29,181 bases of DNA from a virus: the IMG/VR virus record IMGVR_UViG_3300032093_000622, positions 1 through 29,181 of that record, one strand, 5' to 3'. Position numbers and translations under genes: made by a program. Position 1 is the first letter of the stretch. Each line of letters opens with the position of its first letter. The notes below the pieces were generated by a model. The model was not told where the DNA came from. It ran no database searches and saw only the letters and a list, made by a program, of their open reading frames with translations. Shown piece by piece: positions 18,320 through 25,209 of the stretch.

Positions 18320-18340
18320 GTCTCCCTAGGGAGGCCCAAT
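18320..18340 (-). promoter_or_regulatory. Candidate phage RNA polymerase promoter before the capsid gene
   Basis: Coding strand reads ATTGGGCCTCCCTAGG followed by GAGACACC. The first 15 bases agree at 11 positions with the promoter I recall for cyanophage Syn5 RNA polymerase (ATTGGGCACCCGTAA). The following GGGAGA resembles the initially transcribed bases of T7 class III promoters. It also contains a 12-bp perfect palindrome, CTCCCTAGGGAG (18322-18333). It lies about 50-70 bp upstream of the capsid ATG. The comparison is from memory and only one such site was found. Confidence 0.4.
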
Positions 18341-18343
18341 CAG

Positions 18344-18357
18344 TTGCACTGGTGCAG
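18344..18357 (-). promoter_or_regulatory. CTGCAC motif upstream of major capsid gene
   Basis: Coding-strand CTGCACCAGTGCAA in the 106-bp gap between scaffold and capsid genes, about 75-87 bp before the capsid ATG. Same core and orientation as the sites before the tail fibre, tail tube A and RNA polymerase. T7 places phi10 in this gap. Confidence 0.5.
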
Positions 18358-18376
18358 AGCAACTCATGCCCTGACC

Positions 18377-19267
18377 TTACATAAAGACATTCGACCTGGC
18401 GAGAGTCTTGTCGTACCACTGGCGGTACTTCGGGTCGGTCTCATACAGGAACTTGCCGTTCTTGTCCCGCTTGCCACGGGCATCAACAGCCTGCTGGTCG
18501 CTGTCAAACACGTCGGTCTTCACGGCACTGCCGCCACCGATGAGCTTCGGCTCTTGGCCGCCGGCGCTGGCCCGGGCTTGCAGTTGCTTGATGGCAAAGC
18601 GGGCTGCAGCCTTGTTGCCGCTGTCCACTGCGGCGTTGTAATCCGCCAGCTCCTGCTGGTCGAGGTTGCTCATGGCCCACTGGCTGAGCTGCTGGAACTG
18701 CTGCTCACCGCCGACCATTCCCTTGAGCTCGGCCACATCGGCATCGGTCAGACCCGGGGCTGAACTATCCGGAACGGCCGGAGAGTTGCCTTTGGCTGGG
18801 GCCACGCCCTGCAGGTAGGTCTCCACCACCTCGCGGGGCAGGCCGCCTTTCTCCACCAGGGCATCGACGTAGCTACTGACGTCTTGGCCGGCGTAAACCT
18901 TTTCCGCCATCTCGAGCGGGTTGATCTCTGCGGCTTCGATGGCGGTCGCCACCGTGTCGCCATAGAGCTGCTTGCCCAGCTCAGGGGTGTACTGATCGGG
19001 GGTGATCGCAGGCTGAGGCTCAGGCTCGCTCTGCGCTGGCTGCTGGCCCCGCTGGCTGATCAGCTTCTGCGCCTCGAGATAGGCCCTCTCCAGCTCCTCG
19101 GTGCTCTTGAACTTGCCGGCCAGCAAAGCTTCGCCGTCATCGGTTGACTCGGGCTGGGTGTTGAGCTGCTGCTGTTCCTGCTCGAGCTCCTGCAGGAACC
19201 CGTCGATGAGATCCTCCTGGCCGGGTGCCACCAGGTCTTGCAGTTCGGGGCTTGGTGTTGCGGTCAT
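18377..19267 (-). CDS. Scaffolding / capsid assembly protein (T7 gp9-like)
   Basis: A 296-residue protein between portal and capsid genes; T7 gp9 is 307 residues. It is acidic and Gln/Glu-rich at the N-terminus (residues 1-100, including EELERAYLEAQKLISQRG). It then has a GKQLYGDTVATAIEAAEINP block and helical segments, and a basic, aromatic C-terminus (KYRQWYDKTLARSNVFM) of the kind that contacts the capsid protein. It directs procapsid assembly and is lost on maturation. The ATG overlaps the portal stop as ATGA. Confidence 0.93.
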   Translation of the reverse strand: MTATPSPELQDLVAPGQEDLIDGFLQELEQEQQQLNTQPESTDDGEALLAGKFKSTEELERAYLEAQKLISQRGQQPAQSEPEPQPAITPDQYTPELGKQLYGDTVATAIEAAEINPLEMAEKVYAGQDVSSYVDALVEKGGLPREVVETYLQGVAPAKGNSPAVPDSSAPGLTDADVAELKGMVGGEQQFQQLSQWAMSNLDQQELADYNAAVDSGNKAAARFAIKQLQARASAGGQEPKLIGGGSAVKTDVFDSDQQAVDARGKRDKNGKFLYETDPKYRQWYDKTLARSNVFM

Positions 19268-20895
19268 GCGGGTGGTTGTTCGGTGGGTTGGGGTTCAGCC
19301 ATCTGCTGGCTGGTGGCCGCGGCATTGGCCAGCTTTTGCGGGTCGGCCATGCCGCTCGCCATTGCTTGCTGAACCATTGCGGCCTGCTGCTGGGCTTGCT
19401 GTTCCTGCGCCAGCTGCTCTTCCGTCTTGACCAGGCCGATGATGTCCATGCCCATGGCGCCGGCCAGACGGCGGATGAGCTCAGCCGGCATCACATAGGT
19501 GGCGATGCCCTCGGGCCCCAGCGATTGCTGAAGGATGGTCATGAAGCGAGCGGTCTTCTCCAGGTCATTGCCGCGGCCAACAGCAGCCAGGCCGACGCTG
19601 ACCACCGGCTGAACCAGCCCCTCCGGCAGCTTGGGCAGCTTGCCCCTGCGGGTCAGGATCGCCAGCTTGCGGGAGACGTAGGGCTGCTGGAACTCAGTGG
19701 TGAGGATGGCGTAGATCGAGCCGAGTGAGTTCTCGATCTGCAATGCCTGCAGCCTGACCTCTTCTGCTGTGGTGCGTTCCGAGTCGCGCACGTCGGCGAG
19801 CATGAAAGCCTGAGCCAGCCGGGCCTCGATTCGTGCCAGGCCCTGGGCCGCGACGTTGAGATCGGCGGCCTTGTTCACCTGGATGGTGAAGACGTCATCG
19901 GGGTTGCCGGGCAGGTAGGCGCCGTTGGGGGCCTCGGCCAGCTTCTTGGGGTTGGCGATCCCACTGGGTTTGACCAGGTGCTTCACCTGGGCTGACACCA
20001 ATGAGCCCTCGGCAATGGCCTGGCTCAAGGCCTCAGCGGTTTGCAGGTCCGCGATGCAGGCCGCTTCGACGTAGCCAGGGGAATAGCCCTGGCCGTCGAT
20101 CCGGTACATCCGCAGCGGCAGCCAAGGTGATTCGCTGACGCTGGCAGTCCCGCGAGAGCCAGGGATCTCCTGGTCTTTGATCTCCTGATACCACTTGACC
20201 TTTTTCCCTTCCCACTCGATGTGGGTGTAGAGCCGAACGACACGCTCGTACTCCGGGGTCACGTCGTCATCGACGATGCCCTGTACCTCGCCGTCTTCTT
20301 CCTCGAGCAGTTGACGTGCGTTGCTGGGCAGCGATTCAACCGACAGCTGTTCGCAGACGATTGCTTCGATGGGGTTGCCCATCAGGTCGCGGCGGCACAC
20401 GTAGCGGTTGAGGTGAAAGCACTTCAACCCCTCATCTGACACGTACATCAGCACGTTGCCGCTAACGATCAGGTGCAGCAGCATCTCGTGGACTGCCACC
20501 CGGTCGTTGCTGGTCTCGATGCTGCGCAGCACCGCCCGCTCGAGCCGGGCTAGGGCCAGATCGAACTCGCTCTTGGCACGGCCCAGCTCCTCTGGTGTGG
20601 AACCGGCCGCCTGCATCTGCTGCTCGTTCTTGGCCATCTCGATCTCGTCGATCGTGAAGCGGAAGAACGTCTCAGTCGGCGGCAGCAACGCCAACAGCAA
20701 ACGGCTGGCCAAGTTGTGAACGCCCCGGGCGCCGATGCCATTCCACGGCAAGGGAAATGTCTGGTTGTCGTTGGGGTACGGCTCGTCGCTGACCGGGATC
20801 AGATACGGCAGCGTCAGCCGCGAAGCAGTCCGGGCCCGCTCGAGGTAGTAGTTCCGGTCTGACTCCAGGGCCCGGTAACGCTTTTCGCAGCTCAT
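19264..20895 (-). CDS. Portal (head-tail connector) protein (T7 gp8-like)
   Basis: A 543-residue portal; T7 gp8 is 536 residues. Family blocks include RYRALESDRNYYLERARTAS at the N-terminus, PYPNDNQTFPLPWNGIGARG, HNLASRLLLALLPPTETFFR, and a central LPLRMYRIDGQGYSPGYVEA region. The C-terminal 90 residues are Gln/Ala/Pro-rich. Twelve copies form the channel at the packaging vertex. It starts 2 bp after the preceding small virion gene with the same stop-CC-ATG junction seen at the two upstream junctions. Confidence 0.96.
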   Translation of the reverse strand: MSCEKRYRALESDRNYYLERARTASRLTLPYLIPVSDEPYPNDNQTFPLPWNGIGARGVHNLASRLLLALLPPTETFFRFTIDEIEMAKNEQQMQAAGSTPEELGRAKSEFDLALARLERAVLRSIETSNDRVAVHEMLLHLIVSGNVLMYVSDEGLKCFHLNRYVCRRDLMGNPIEAIVCEQLSVESLPSNARQLLEEEDGEVQGIVDDDVTPEYERVVRLYTHIEWEGKKVKWYQEIKDQEIPGSRGTASVSESPWLPLRMYRIDGQGYSPGYVEAACIADLQTAEALSQAIAEGSLVSAQVKHLVKPSGIANPKKLAEAPNGAYLPGNPDDVFTIQVNKAADLNVAAQGLARIEARLAQAFMLADVRDSERTTAEEVRLQALQIENSLGSIYAILTTEFQQPYVSRKLAILTRRGKLPKLPEGLVQPVVSVGLAAVGRGNDLEKTARFMTILQQSLGPEGIATYVMPAELIRRLAGAMGMDIIGLVKTEEQLAQEQQAQQQAAMVQQAMASGMADPQKLANAAATSQQMAEPQPTEQPPA

Positions 20896-20897
20896 GG

Positions 20898-21386
20898 TCA
20901 GCCTCCGATGTTTACGCCGACGCCAGCGCTGCGGCCTGATGAGCCGATGCGCAGGGTCTGAGTAGCGGATGTCGCCTTGACAGCGGGCTCGGACCCCCGA
21001 CGGGTGATCGGTGCCGTTGGTGCTTTGGACTGCGCATCACGCCCGGCCAGCACCCGCAGCGATTGCGATGCGGCCTGCGTGTTCAGCCGGTCTGAAGCGA
21101 TCTGGGTTTCCTGGGCCCTGCGTGTCTGGTCGATCTGTGCCAGCTGTGCCTGCTCCTCTGCTCGCAAATCAGCTACGGCTCGCTCTTGTCCGGCCATGGC
21201 TTGCTGCTGAGCTTGCTCAAGTCGCTGCCTCTCGGTCTGCTGTGCTGCCACCTGGGCCTGCATCGCTGCAGCCTGGCGATCAAGCTCGGCCTGGCGTTCA
21301 CGAGCGATTTGGTTCAGCCGTTCCTGCTCGCGCTTGGCTGCTTCATTGGCGTGATGCTGCCGTCTGCCGGCGTTCCCAGCGCACAT
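20898..21386 (-). CDS. Small virion-associated protein, copy 3 (gp6.7/gp7.3-like)
   Basis: A 162-residue protein just upstream of the portal gene. It starts MCAGNAGRR, has a long Gln/Ala/Arg/Glu coiled coil (residues about 12-105), and ends with a TLRIGSSG block and then GVGVNIGG. The end pattern (short L-R-I block, then G-x-G-V-N-I) matches the two genes before it and T7 gp7.3, whose C-terminus, as I recall, is GGGINI. T7 gp6.7 and gp7.3 are minor virion proteins encoded in this interval and released during infection. Of the three copies this has the longest coiled coil and the most divergent ends. Confidence 0.7.
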   Translation of the reverse strand: MCAGNAGRRQHHANEAAKREQERLNQIARERQAELDRQAAAMQAQVAAQQTERQRLEQAQQQAMAGQERAVADLRAEEQAQLAQIDQTRRAQETQIASDRLNTQAASQSLRVLAGRDAQSKAPTAPITRRGSEPAVKATSATQTLRIGSSGRSAGVGVNIGG

Positions 21387-21388
21387 GG

Positions 21389-21817
21389 TCAGACTCCGAT
21401 GTTGAGGCCAGTGCCTGCGCTCATCGCCGTTGCGCCTGGCGCAATCTTGAGCGTGGACTTGTTCTTGTCCTTGGGCTTGGGCGCCTCTGTCGTCTGTGCG
21501 TTGGTGGGTTCCGTCATCGTGGTGGTGACGGCATAGGCGGCCTGGCGCTGTGCAGCGGTCTCGGCTGCAGCTCCAACACGCTGAGCTTCCAACTCAGCAG
21601 CGGCGGTCAGCCTGTCCTCTTCCAGCCGCTTGCGCTGAGCGTCGGCCTGGGCATTGGCTTGGTCGATTTGCTTCTGCAGTGCATCAGCGAACTGCTGTTG
21701 CTGGGTCATCGACTGCTGCCGATAGGTCTCCAGCGCAGCGTTGTTGGCCGCGATGTCGGACTCGCTGGGGCCGACGTACCTGATCTCAGGGGCCTGGGGG
21801 GCAGATCCGAAACACAT
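21389..21817 (-). CDS. Small virion-associated protein, copy 2 (gp6.7/gp7.3-like)
   Basis: A 142-residue protein starting MCFGSAPQAPEIRYVG. It has a Gln/Ala/Glu-rich helix (residues about 25-95), a Lys/Pro-rich linker, a STLKIAPG block and a GTGLNIGV C-terminus. The MCF start resembles T7 gp6.7 (recalled as MCFSPK) and the end resembles gp7.3, so this gene combines both signatures. It is separated from its neighbours by two bases on each side. Role in the virion is inferred from position and signatures only. Confidence 0.72.
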   Translation of the reverse strand: MCFGSAPQAPEIRYVGPSESDIAANNAALETYRQQSMTQQQQFADALQKQIDQANAQADAQRKRLEEDRLTAAAELEAQRVGAAAETAAQRQAAYAVTTTMTEPTNAQTTEAPKPKDKNKSTLKIAPGATAMSAGTGLNIGV

Positions 21818-21819
21818 GG

Positions 21820-22230
21820 CTACGAGGTGGCGATGTTGAGGCCAGTGCCGCTGCCCTGGCTGGTGGGTGTGGACTGACCGACGCGATCAATCCGCAGGCC
21901 CTGCTTGCCCCGTGGCTTGGCCATGGCCTCGCGGTCCGTGCCAATCACAGGGGCTTGCGCTGTTCGATCCGGCGGTGGCGTACCAATCAACGCAGCCATG
22001 CGTGCGGCATTGGCTTGCGTTTCGTTGGCGCGTTGGACCTTGAAGTCACGCACCTCAGCAAGGGACTGCTCCTGCCCTTTCAGGGCCTGAGTGAGCTCCA
22101 TCTGTTTCAGGGACATGACGCCCTGCTGCTGCTGGCGCATCAGGTCCAGCTGCAGATCGGCCTGCCGGTCGTAGGCCTTGGTGTCGGGCATCGTGATTGT
22201 TGCCCTGCTGCCGCCTCCCCCGAAGCACAT
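21820..22230 (-). CDS. Small virion-associated protein, copy 1 (gp6.7/gp7.3-like)
   Basis: A 136-residue protein starting MCFGGGGSRATITMPD. It has a helical Gln-rich middle (residues about 20-75), then a KQGLRIDRVG block and a GTGLNIATS C-terminus. The KGL(R/K)(I/V) block echoes GRKGLKVE in T7 gp6.7 as I recall it. Its ATG overlaps the preceding stop as TGATG. It is probably the least altered of the three copies. It could be a head- or tail-resident protein ejected with the DNA; no enzymatic motif is visible. Confidence 0.72.
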   Translation of the reverse strand: MCFGGGGSRATITMPDTKAYDRQADLQLDLMRQQQQGVMSLKQMELTQALKGQEQSLAEVRDFKVQRANETQANAARMAALIGTPPPDRTAQAPVIGTDREAMAKPRGKQGLRIDRVGQSTPTSQGSGTGLNIATS

Positions 22231-22415
22231 CAGAGTTCCTCCAGGTTGAGCGGATCTGCCTGCTGTTCCTCCCGCAGTTTCACCAGATAGCCGATCACTT
22301 CCTGCGTTCCGATCCAGTGATCAATTTCCCGATGGGACATTGCACGACTGGGGACATCAGGGAAGACGCCCCGCAGCTTTTCGATCAGCTCGTCAGTAAC
22401 GATGGGCTGTAACAC
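22230..22415 (-). CDS. Small conserved-looking protein in gp6.5 position
   Basis: A 61-residue protein if started at the GTG at 22415 (MLQPIVTDELIEKLRG...). An ATG at 22457 would overlap the exonuclease end and add 14 residues. The body, LRGVFPDVPSRAMSHREIDH followed by WIGTQEVIGYLVKLREEQ, looks like the short helical proteins found between exonuclease and portal in cyanopodoviruses; T7 has gp6.5 here. The start is uncertain because no good Shine-Dalgarno sequence precedes either candidate and a CTGCAC dyad overlaps the GTG by one base. Function unknown. Confidence 0.65.
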   Translation of the reverse strand: MLQPIVTDELIEKLRGVFPDVPSRAMSHREIDHWIGTQEVIGYLVKLREEQQADPLNLEEL

Positions 22416-22428
22416 TGCAGGAGTGCAG
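22415..22428 (-). promoter_or_regulatory. CTGCAC dyad between exonuclease and small virion genes
   Basis: Coding-strand CTGCACTCCTGCAG, differing from the tail tube A copy only at one of the four central bases. It lies immediately after the exonuclease stop, close to where T7 has phi6.5. It overlaps the candidate GTG start of the next gene by one base. Confidence 0.5.
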
Positions 22429-22435
22429 AACACTC

Positions 22436-23176
22436 TCAGGCTACCGGTGGCTCCCATAGCAGGGGAGTGCTGCTCGTCAAGTCGTACTCGCCTGCGCGAA
22501 GGATGCGAGCACAGCGTGCTTGCTGGATCACGTAGGGCAGGCCATAGCCCTTCTTCTCAAACGCCTTAAGCGTCTGATCCCACATCTCCACCTCTGTTGT
22601 GCAGCCAGCCAACAGCCGATCAGCGCCAACCGCGCCGATGCCAGGGCAGCCCGGGTAGTTGTCGCTGGTGTCACCCGTCAACACCTGGCTGTAGAAGCTG
22701 CGATCGGCCTGCAATCTGCTGACCTCGAGGATCTCCCCGTCACGCAGATGCAGCCCCGGCAAGGTGAGCATGTCCTTGTCGATGCTGACGATCACGTCGC
22801 CCTGTTCATAGAGAACGCCGAGCACGTCATCGCCTTCGATGTCGGGCAGCCGCTTCACCTGCCAGCCCCTTGCCGGGGCCGCCTTGTCCACCCACTCCAC
22901 AAGTTGCCGGTAGCCGGCGGGCTTGCGGTACTTCTTGCGGTTCGCCTTGTACTGGGGCCAGACGCCATAGCGAAAGCTCACCCGATCCGAGAACACGAGC
23001 ACGGGATCGTGATCGGGAAGGGTGTCGCGGATCTCGCCGATGGCGTCCTGGAACGTGGCCTGCGCATCGCCATGCCGGCAGAGATAGGTCCAGTCATCGG
23101 GCGCCCATTCGGCCTCGTACTCACTGGCCGCGGCGGCACGGTAGAGATACACCTCGGTGTCGATCAAGGCCTTCAT
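22436..23176 (-). CDS. 5'-3' exonuclease (T7 gp6-like, PIN/FEN fold)
   Basis: A 246-residue exonuclease; T7 gp6 is about 300 residues. Metal-binding acidic residues of the FEN family are in place: D6 at the start, E114/D116/D117 in IEGDDVLG, D133 and D135 in SIDKDMLTLPG, and D169/D172 in TGDTSDNYPGCPGIG, followed by the helix-hairpin-helix-like GIGAVGADRLL. The basic YKANRKKYRKP motif (residues about 76-86) is also typical. In T7 it removes RNA primers and helps degrade host DNA. Here it is kept although no phage DNA polymerase or primase is encoded in the usual neighbouring position. ATGA overlap with the preceding small gene. Confidence 0.94.
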   Translation of the reverse strand: MKALIDTEVYLYRAAAASEYEAEWAPDDWTYLCRHGDAQATFQDAIGEIRDTLPDHDPVLVFSDRVSFRYGVWPQYKANRKKYRKPAGYRQLVEWVDKAAPARGWQVKRLPDIEGDDVLGVLYEQGDVIVSIDKDMLTLPGLHLRDGEILEVSRLQADRSFYSQVLTGDTSDNYPGCPGIGAVGADRLLAGCTTEVEMWDQTLKAFEKKGYGLPYVIQQARCARILRAGEYDLTSSTPLLWEPPVA

Positions 23177-23373
23177 TGCTCACACTCCCTGATCAGCCGA
23201 TCGGCCACCTCGTTAATGGCCAGGTGGCAGATGCGGGCTTGGCCTTCGTCTGGCGCCCAGCTGCGAACGCGCTGGCTGACCTCGAACACAACAGCCTTCA
23301 TCCTGCGGCGGTCGTCGATGCTGTATTCACCCAGGCTCCAGTAGAGCTCGGTCAGTTCATTGAGCAGGGTCAT
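23173..23373 (-). CDS. Small hypothetical protein (66 aa)
   Basis: A 66-residue, probably all-helical protein (MTLLNELTELYWSLGEYSID through LIRECEQ). It overlaps the upstream gene and the exonuclease by ATGA on both sides, which is good support that it is translated. Not recognised. Charged helices without a membrane segment or Cys cluster suggest a small cytoplasmic early protein, perhaps a host-takeover or exonuclease partner, but this is speculation from position. Confidence 0.6.
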   Translation of the reverse strand: MTLLNELTELYWSLGEYSIDDRRRMKAVVFEVSQRVRSWAPDEGQARICHLAINEVADRLIRECEQ

Positions 23374-23594
23374 TTGATCACCTCAGCAGTGCAATCGGGC
23401 CAGCGGTTTTTGCAATACAGCAAGGCCTTCGCCTCGCTTGGGGCAGGAATAGTCACGCGCATCAAGGGCATTGCCGGCTGCTTGACGTGCAACCGGAACA
23501 GCCGTGTTGATTCATCGGGCTGTGGCCGGCTAATGCCTGGCCCCAGGTTTGGCTCCACCCAGCCAGGTGGGATGTAGTTGGGGTTGAGTCCCAT
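23370..23594 (-). CDS. Small hypothetical protein (74 aa)
   Basis: Starts at the ATG at 23594, which forms TGATG with the preceding stop, rather than at the GTG immediately before it. The N-terminus is Pro/Asn-rich (MGLNPNYIPPGWVEPNLGPG). A beta-rich part follows (TRLFRLHVKQPAMPLMRVTI), then a helix and an ALLYCKNRWPDCTAEVIK end. The tail looks like a short domain that handles one residue or ligand, but I do not recognise the family. Coupled on both sides. Confidence 0.6.
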   Translation of the reverse strand: MGLNPNYIPPGWVEPNLGPGISRPQPDESTRLFRLHVKQPAMPLMRVTIPAPSEAKALLYCKNRWPDCTAEVIK

Positions 23595-23767
23595 CACTCA
23601 TCCTCCATTTCGATGATGTGTTCCAGGGCCCGGATGTATCCGTTCCAATAGCCCTGCGTGAAGCTGCCTTCCACGGTCTCGCCGTAATGACCCAGCGCCA
23701 TGTCCCTCAATCGAACAAGGGCGCGTCGGGAGACGTCGATTGGCTCTTCTCCTTGTCTTGTTGCCAT
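23594..23767 (-). CDS. Small hypothetical protein (57 aa)
   Basis: I chose the ATG at 23767 (MATRQGEEPIDVSRRALVRL), giving 57 residues. The longer in-frame version from 23869 has a Pro/Arg-rich, low-complexity N-terminus that looks like shadow translation of the preceding gene. The rest, ALGHYGETVEGSFTQGYWNG then YIRALEHIIEMEDE, is compact and helical. The start lies inside the upstream gene (61-bp overlap) with no clear ribosome-binding site, so the exact start is uncertain. Function unknown. Confidence 0.5.
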   Translation of the reverse strand: MATRQGEEPIDVSRRALVRLRDMALGHYGETVEGSFTQGYWNGYIRALEHIIEMEDE

Positions 23768-23928
23768 GGCTGTACGTTGCGGGGGTCGTGGATGTTGACG
23801 TAGCCGTATTTGCCAAGGAACACCATCAGGCTTCTGACCCTGCGAGAGACAACAGCGCCGCGGCGCCATGCCCCCTGGTAGTAACCCTTGACCTCCTGGC
23901 CGATCTCGTACTCGTGGGTCCAGCTCAT
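23707..23928 (-). CDS. Small protein with SH3/KOW-like beta barrel appearance (73 aa)
   Basis: Starts at the ATG at 23928, which forms ATGA with the preceding stop. The sequence EYEIGQEVKGYYQGAWRRGA followed by VVSRRVRSLMVFLGKYGYVN and a NVQPW end is the strand pattern of small SH3/Tudor-like barrels (G-x-x-V-x-G...W-x-x-G-x-V). The last 20 residues are a polar tail. It could bind protein or nucleic acid. The fold is inferred from pattern only and no partner is evident. Confidence 0.58.
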   Translation of the reverse strand: MSWTHEYEIGQEVKGYYQGAWRRGAVVSRRVRSLMVFLGKYGYVNIHDPRNVQPWQQDKEKSQSTSPDAPLFD

Positions 23929-24122
23929 CCGTGGTGCTTGCGAAAGGCCTCCATGTCCCTGAAGTCCATCTCCTGAAACTGCGGGTGCTGTGCCAGGAAT
24001 CCAGGGCTGGGCAAGATCACATCCCGCCCGCTCTTGTTGAACTGCAGGGTTGACCACTTGCCTGTAAGCAGGCCGCGTTCAAGGATTCCTTGCAGCTCGT
24101 GCTTGTCGATCAGCGGCTCCAT
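23925..24122 (-). CDS. Small hypothetical protein (65 aa)
   Basis: Starts at the ATG at 24122, forming TGATG with the preceding stop. Sequence MEPLIDKHELQGILERGLLT then GKWSTLQFNKSGRDVILPSP has a basic, Trp-containing strand region. The C-terminus is Phe/Met/His-rich (EMDFRDMEAFRKHHG). Not recognised. Tight coupling on both sides supports that it is a real gene of the early operon. Confidence 0.58.
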   Translation of the reverse strand: MEPLIDKHELQGILERGLLTGKWSTLQFNKSGRDVILPSPGFLAQHPQFQEMDFRDMEAFRKHHG

Positions 24123-24655
24123 CACTGGGCCTCGAGTCGAGCTGCCTCCTGCTGTGCCCACTGCAGGTAACTGTTCCACTTTTCCGGCGTGAGCGGGCTG
24201 TCTTCCTTGGCAGGCGGCAGCAGCGGATGCTCATTGCTCTCGAAGGGCACGTAAGCCTGCGAGTTGTGCGGGTCTGGGGCTGAGATCAGCGACCGGCGCG
24301 TCGTTGGCAGCTTCTCCAGCTGCCAGCCGGCAGGACGACAGAAGCTCGGCAGCTCCTCGCGGAAACCCCAGCTTCTATTAGCCATGCCGTTCTCTGTTCG
24401 ATAAAGCGGTGCCATCAATTCCTTCCAGGTGGGGTAACGCTTGAACGTGTTGGGCTCGAGGCCTTGAATCCATTGCTCTGCGGCCCACATGAATTGCGGC
24501 TCAGTGATCTCGGGGAACTCACTGGTGAAGCTGTGAAACTTCAGCCGACAAACGTGTGGGCTCCAGCGGTCGCTGTCTTTGATGCGCAGGTGGGCTGCGA
24601 TCATTTCGGCGACCACCAGAAATGTCTCGGCGGTCAGGCTGATTGGCTTGGCCAT
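24122..24655 (-). CDS. Hypothetical early protein (177 aa)
   Basis: A 177-residue protein with a helical N-terminus (ISLTAETFLVVAEMIAAHLR). A conserved-looking core follows, FPEITEPQFMWAAEQWIQG, then YPTWKELMAPLYRTENG and NRSWGFREELPSFCRPAGW. The C-terminal 60 residues are Pro/Ser-rich and end in a Gln/Ala helix. The Trp-rich core reminds me of uncharacterised proteins in cyanobacterial phages and prophages, but I cannot name a function. It follows a zinc-ribbon gene with a 22-bp overlap. Because no polymerase or helicase is encoded nearby, a role in recruiting host replication proteins is worth considering but has no direct support. Confidence 0.68.
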   Translation of the reverse strand: MAKPISLTAETFLVVAEMIAAHLRIKDSDRWSPHVCRLKFHSFTSEFPEITEPQFMWAAEQWIQGLEPNTFKRYPTWKELMAPLYRTENGMANRSWGFREELPSFCRPAGWQLEKLPTTRRSLISAPDPHNSQAYVPFESNEHPLLPPAKEDSPLTPEKWNSYLQWAQQEAARLEAQ

Positions 24656-25209
24656 TGCTCGAGCGCGGCAAGCATCCGCGGGTCTTGGGGCATGGGCCGG
24701 CCCAGGGCAGTGGGCTTGGCTAGCTCTTCTTTGAGGTACTCAGGCTTCAGTGCCTGCCAGCCGTGCTCAACACCAGCTGCGCACAAGGCAACCTGCTGCC
24801 ATTCGGGCAAGCGTGCGATGCGATTGCAGGTGGCAAGCCATGCCGCCTCTGTCCAGGTGGCATTGCCTTTGTGCTTTGAGCGGCGGCTCTCGTTCCACCA
24901 CTGCAACAGCAGCGGGGCAGCCTCCTCGCAGACACCATCGGGCACAGCGCTCATCTGCCAAGCGGGTGCAGCGGCTCGCTTAGCGGCTGTCCTTTCCTCT
25001 TCTTCCAGGTCAGGCACCGCCGCAAGAAACGGTGCAGGCTGGCCAGCTTCGATGTAGCCAACCGCCCGGCCAGCAAACACACAGACACGTTCAAGTGTCT
25101 GGAATGTTTTGCCGCAGCTTTGGCACAGCCTGATCCTGCGATCAGCCTCAGCGGCCGAGCGTGTTTCAGTGACGCGGCTTTTGTCGTTGCCGCAGTGAGG
25201 GCATTTCAT
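24634..25209 (-). CDS. NrdR-type zinc-ribbon protein with novel C-terminal region
   Basis: A 191-residue protein started at the ATG at 25209, which overlaps the previous stop as ATGA. An upstream in-frame start (25242) would add 11 unlikely residues. Residues 1-42 form a zinc ribbon, MKCPHCGNDKSRVTETR ... LCQSCGKTFQTLERV, with ligands C3, C6, C29 and C32, very like the N-terminal DNA-binding ribbon of the ribonucleotide-reductase repressor NrdR. The NrdR ATP-cone is absent. Instead there is a helical C-terminal part containing WWNESRRSKHKGNATWTEAA and then RIARLPEWQQVALCAAGVEH. Possible roles: sequence-specific DNA binding as a transcription or replication-initiation factor. A primase-type zinc domain is an alternative, but no primase catalytic region follows. 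Confidence 0.72.
   Translation of the reverse strand: MKCPHCGNDKSRVTETRSAAEADRRIRLCQSCGKTFQTLERVCVFAGRAVGYIEAGQPAPFLAAVPDLEEEERTAAKRAAAPAWQMSAVPDGVCEEAAPLLLQWWNESRRSKHKGNATWTEAAWLATCNRIARLPEWQQVALCAAGVEHGWQALKPEYLKEELAKPTALGRPMPQDPRMLAALEQWPSQSA

Larger units (their letters stand above)
20893..21857 (-). repeat. Duplicated 3' ends and junctions of three tandem small genes
   Basis: Three gene junctions share DNA sequence: a stop-CC-ATG arrangement plus the flanking bases. A 19-bp exact direct repeat (CGATGTTGAGGCCAGTGCC on the plus strand) lies at 21397-21415 and 21831-21849. The junction at 20893-20930 matches the one at 21384-21421 at 31 of 38 bases. This supports tandem duplication of the gene unit rather than convergence of protein motifs alone. 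Confidence 0.75.

Noticed and set aside
24634-25209. Zinc-ribbon protein as a T7 gp4-type primase
   Set aside because: No TOPRIM or helicase Walker motifs follow the ribbon and the protein is far too short.
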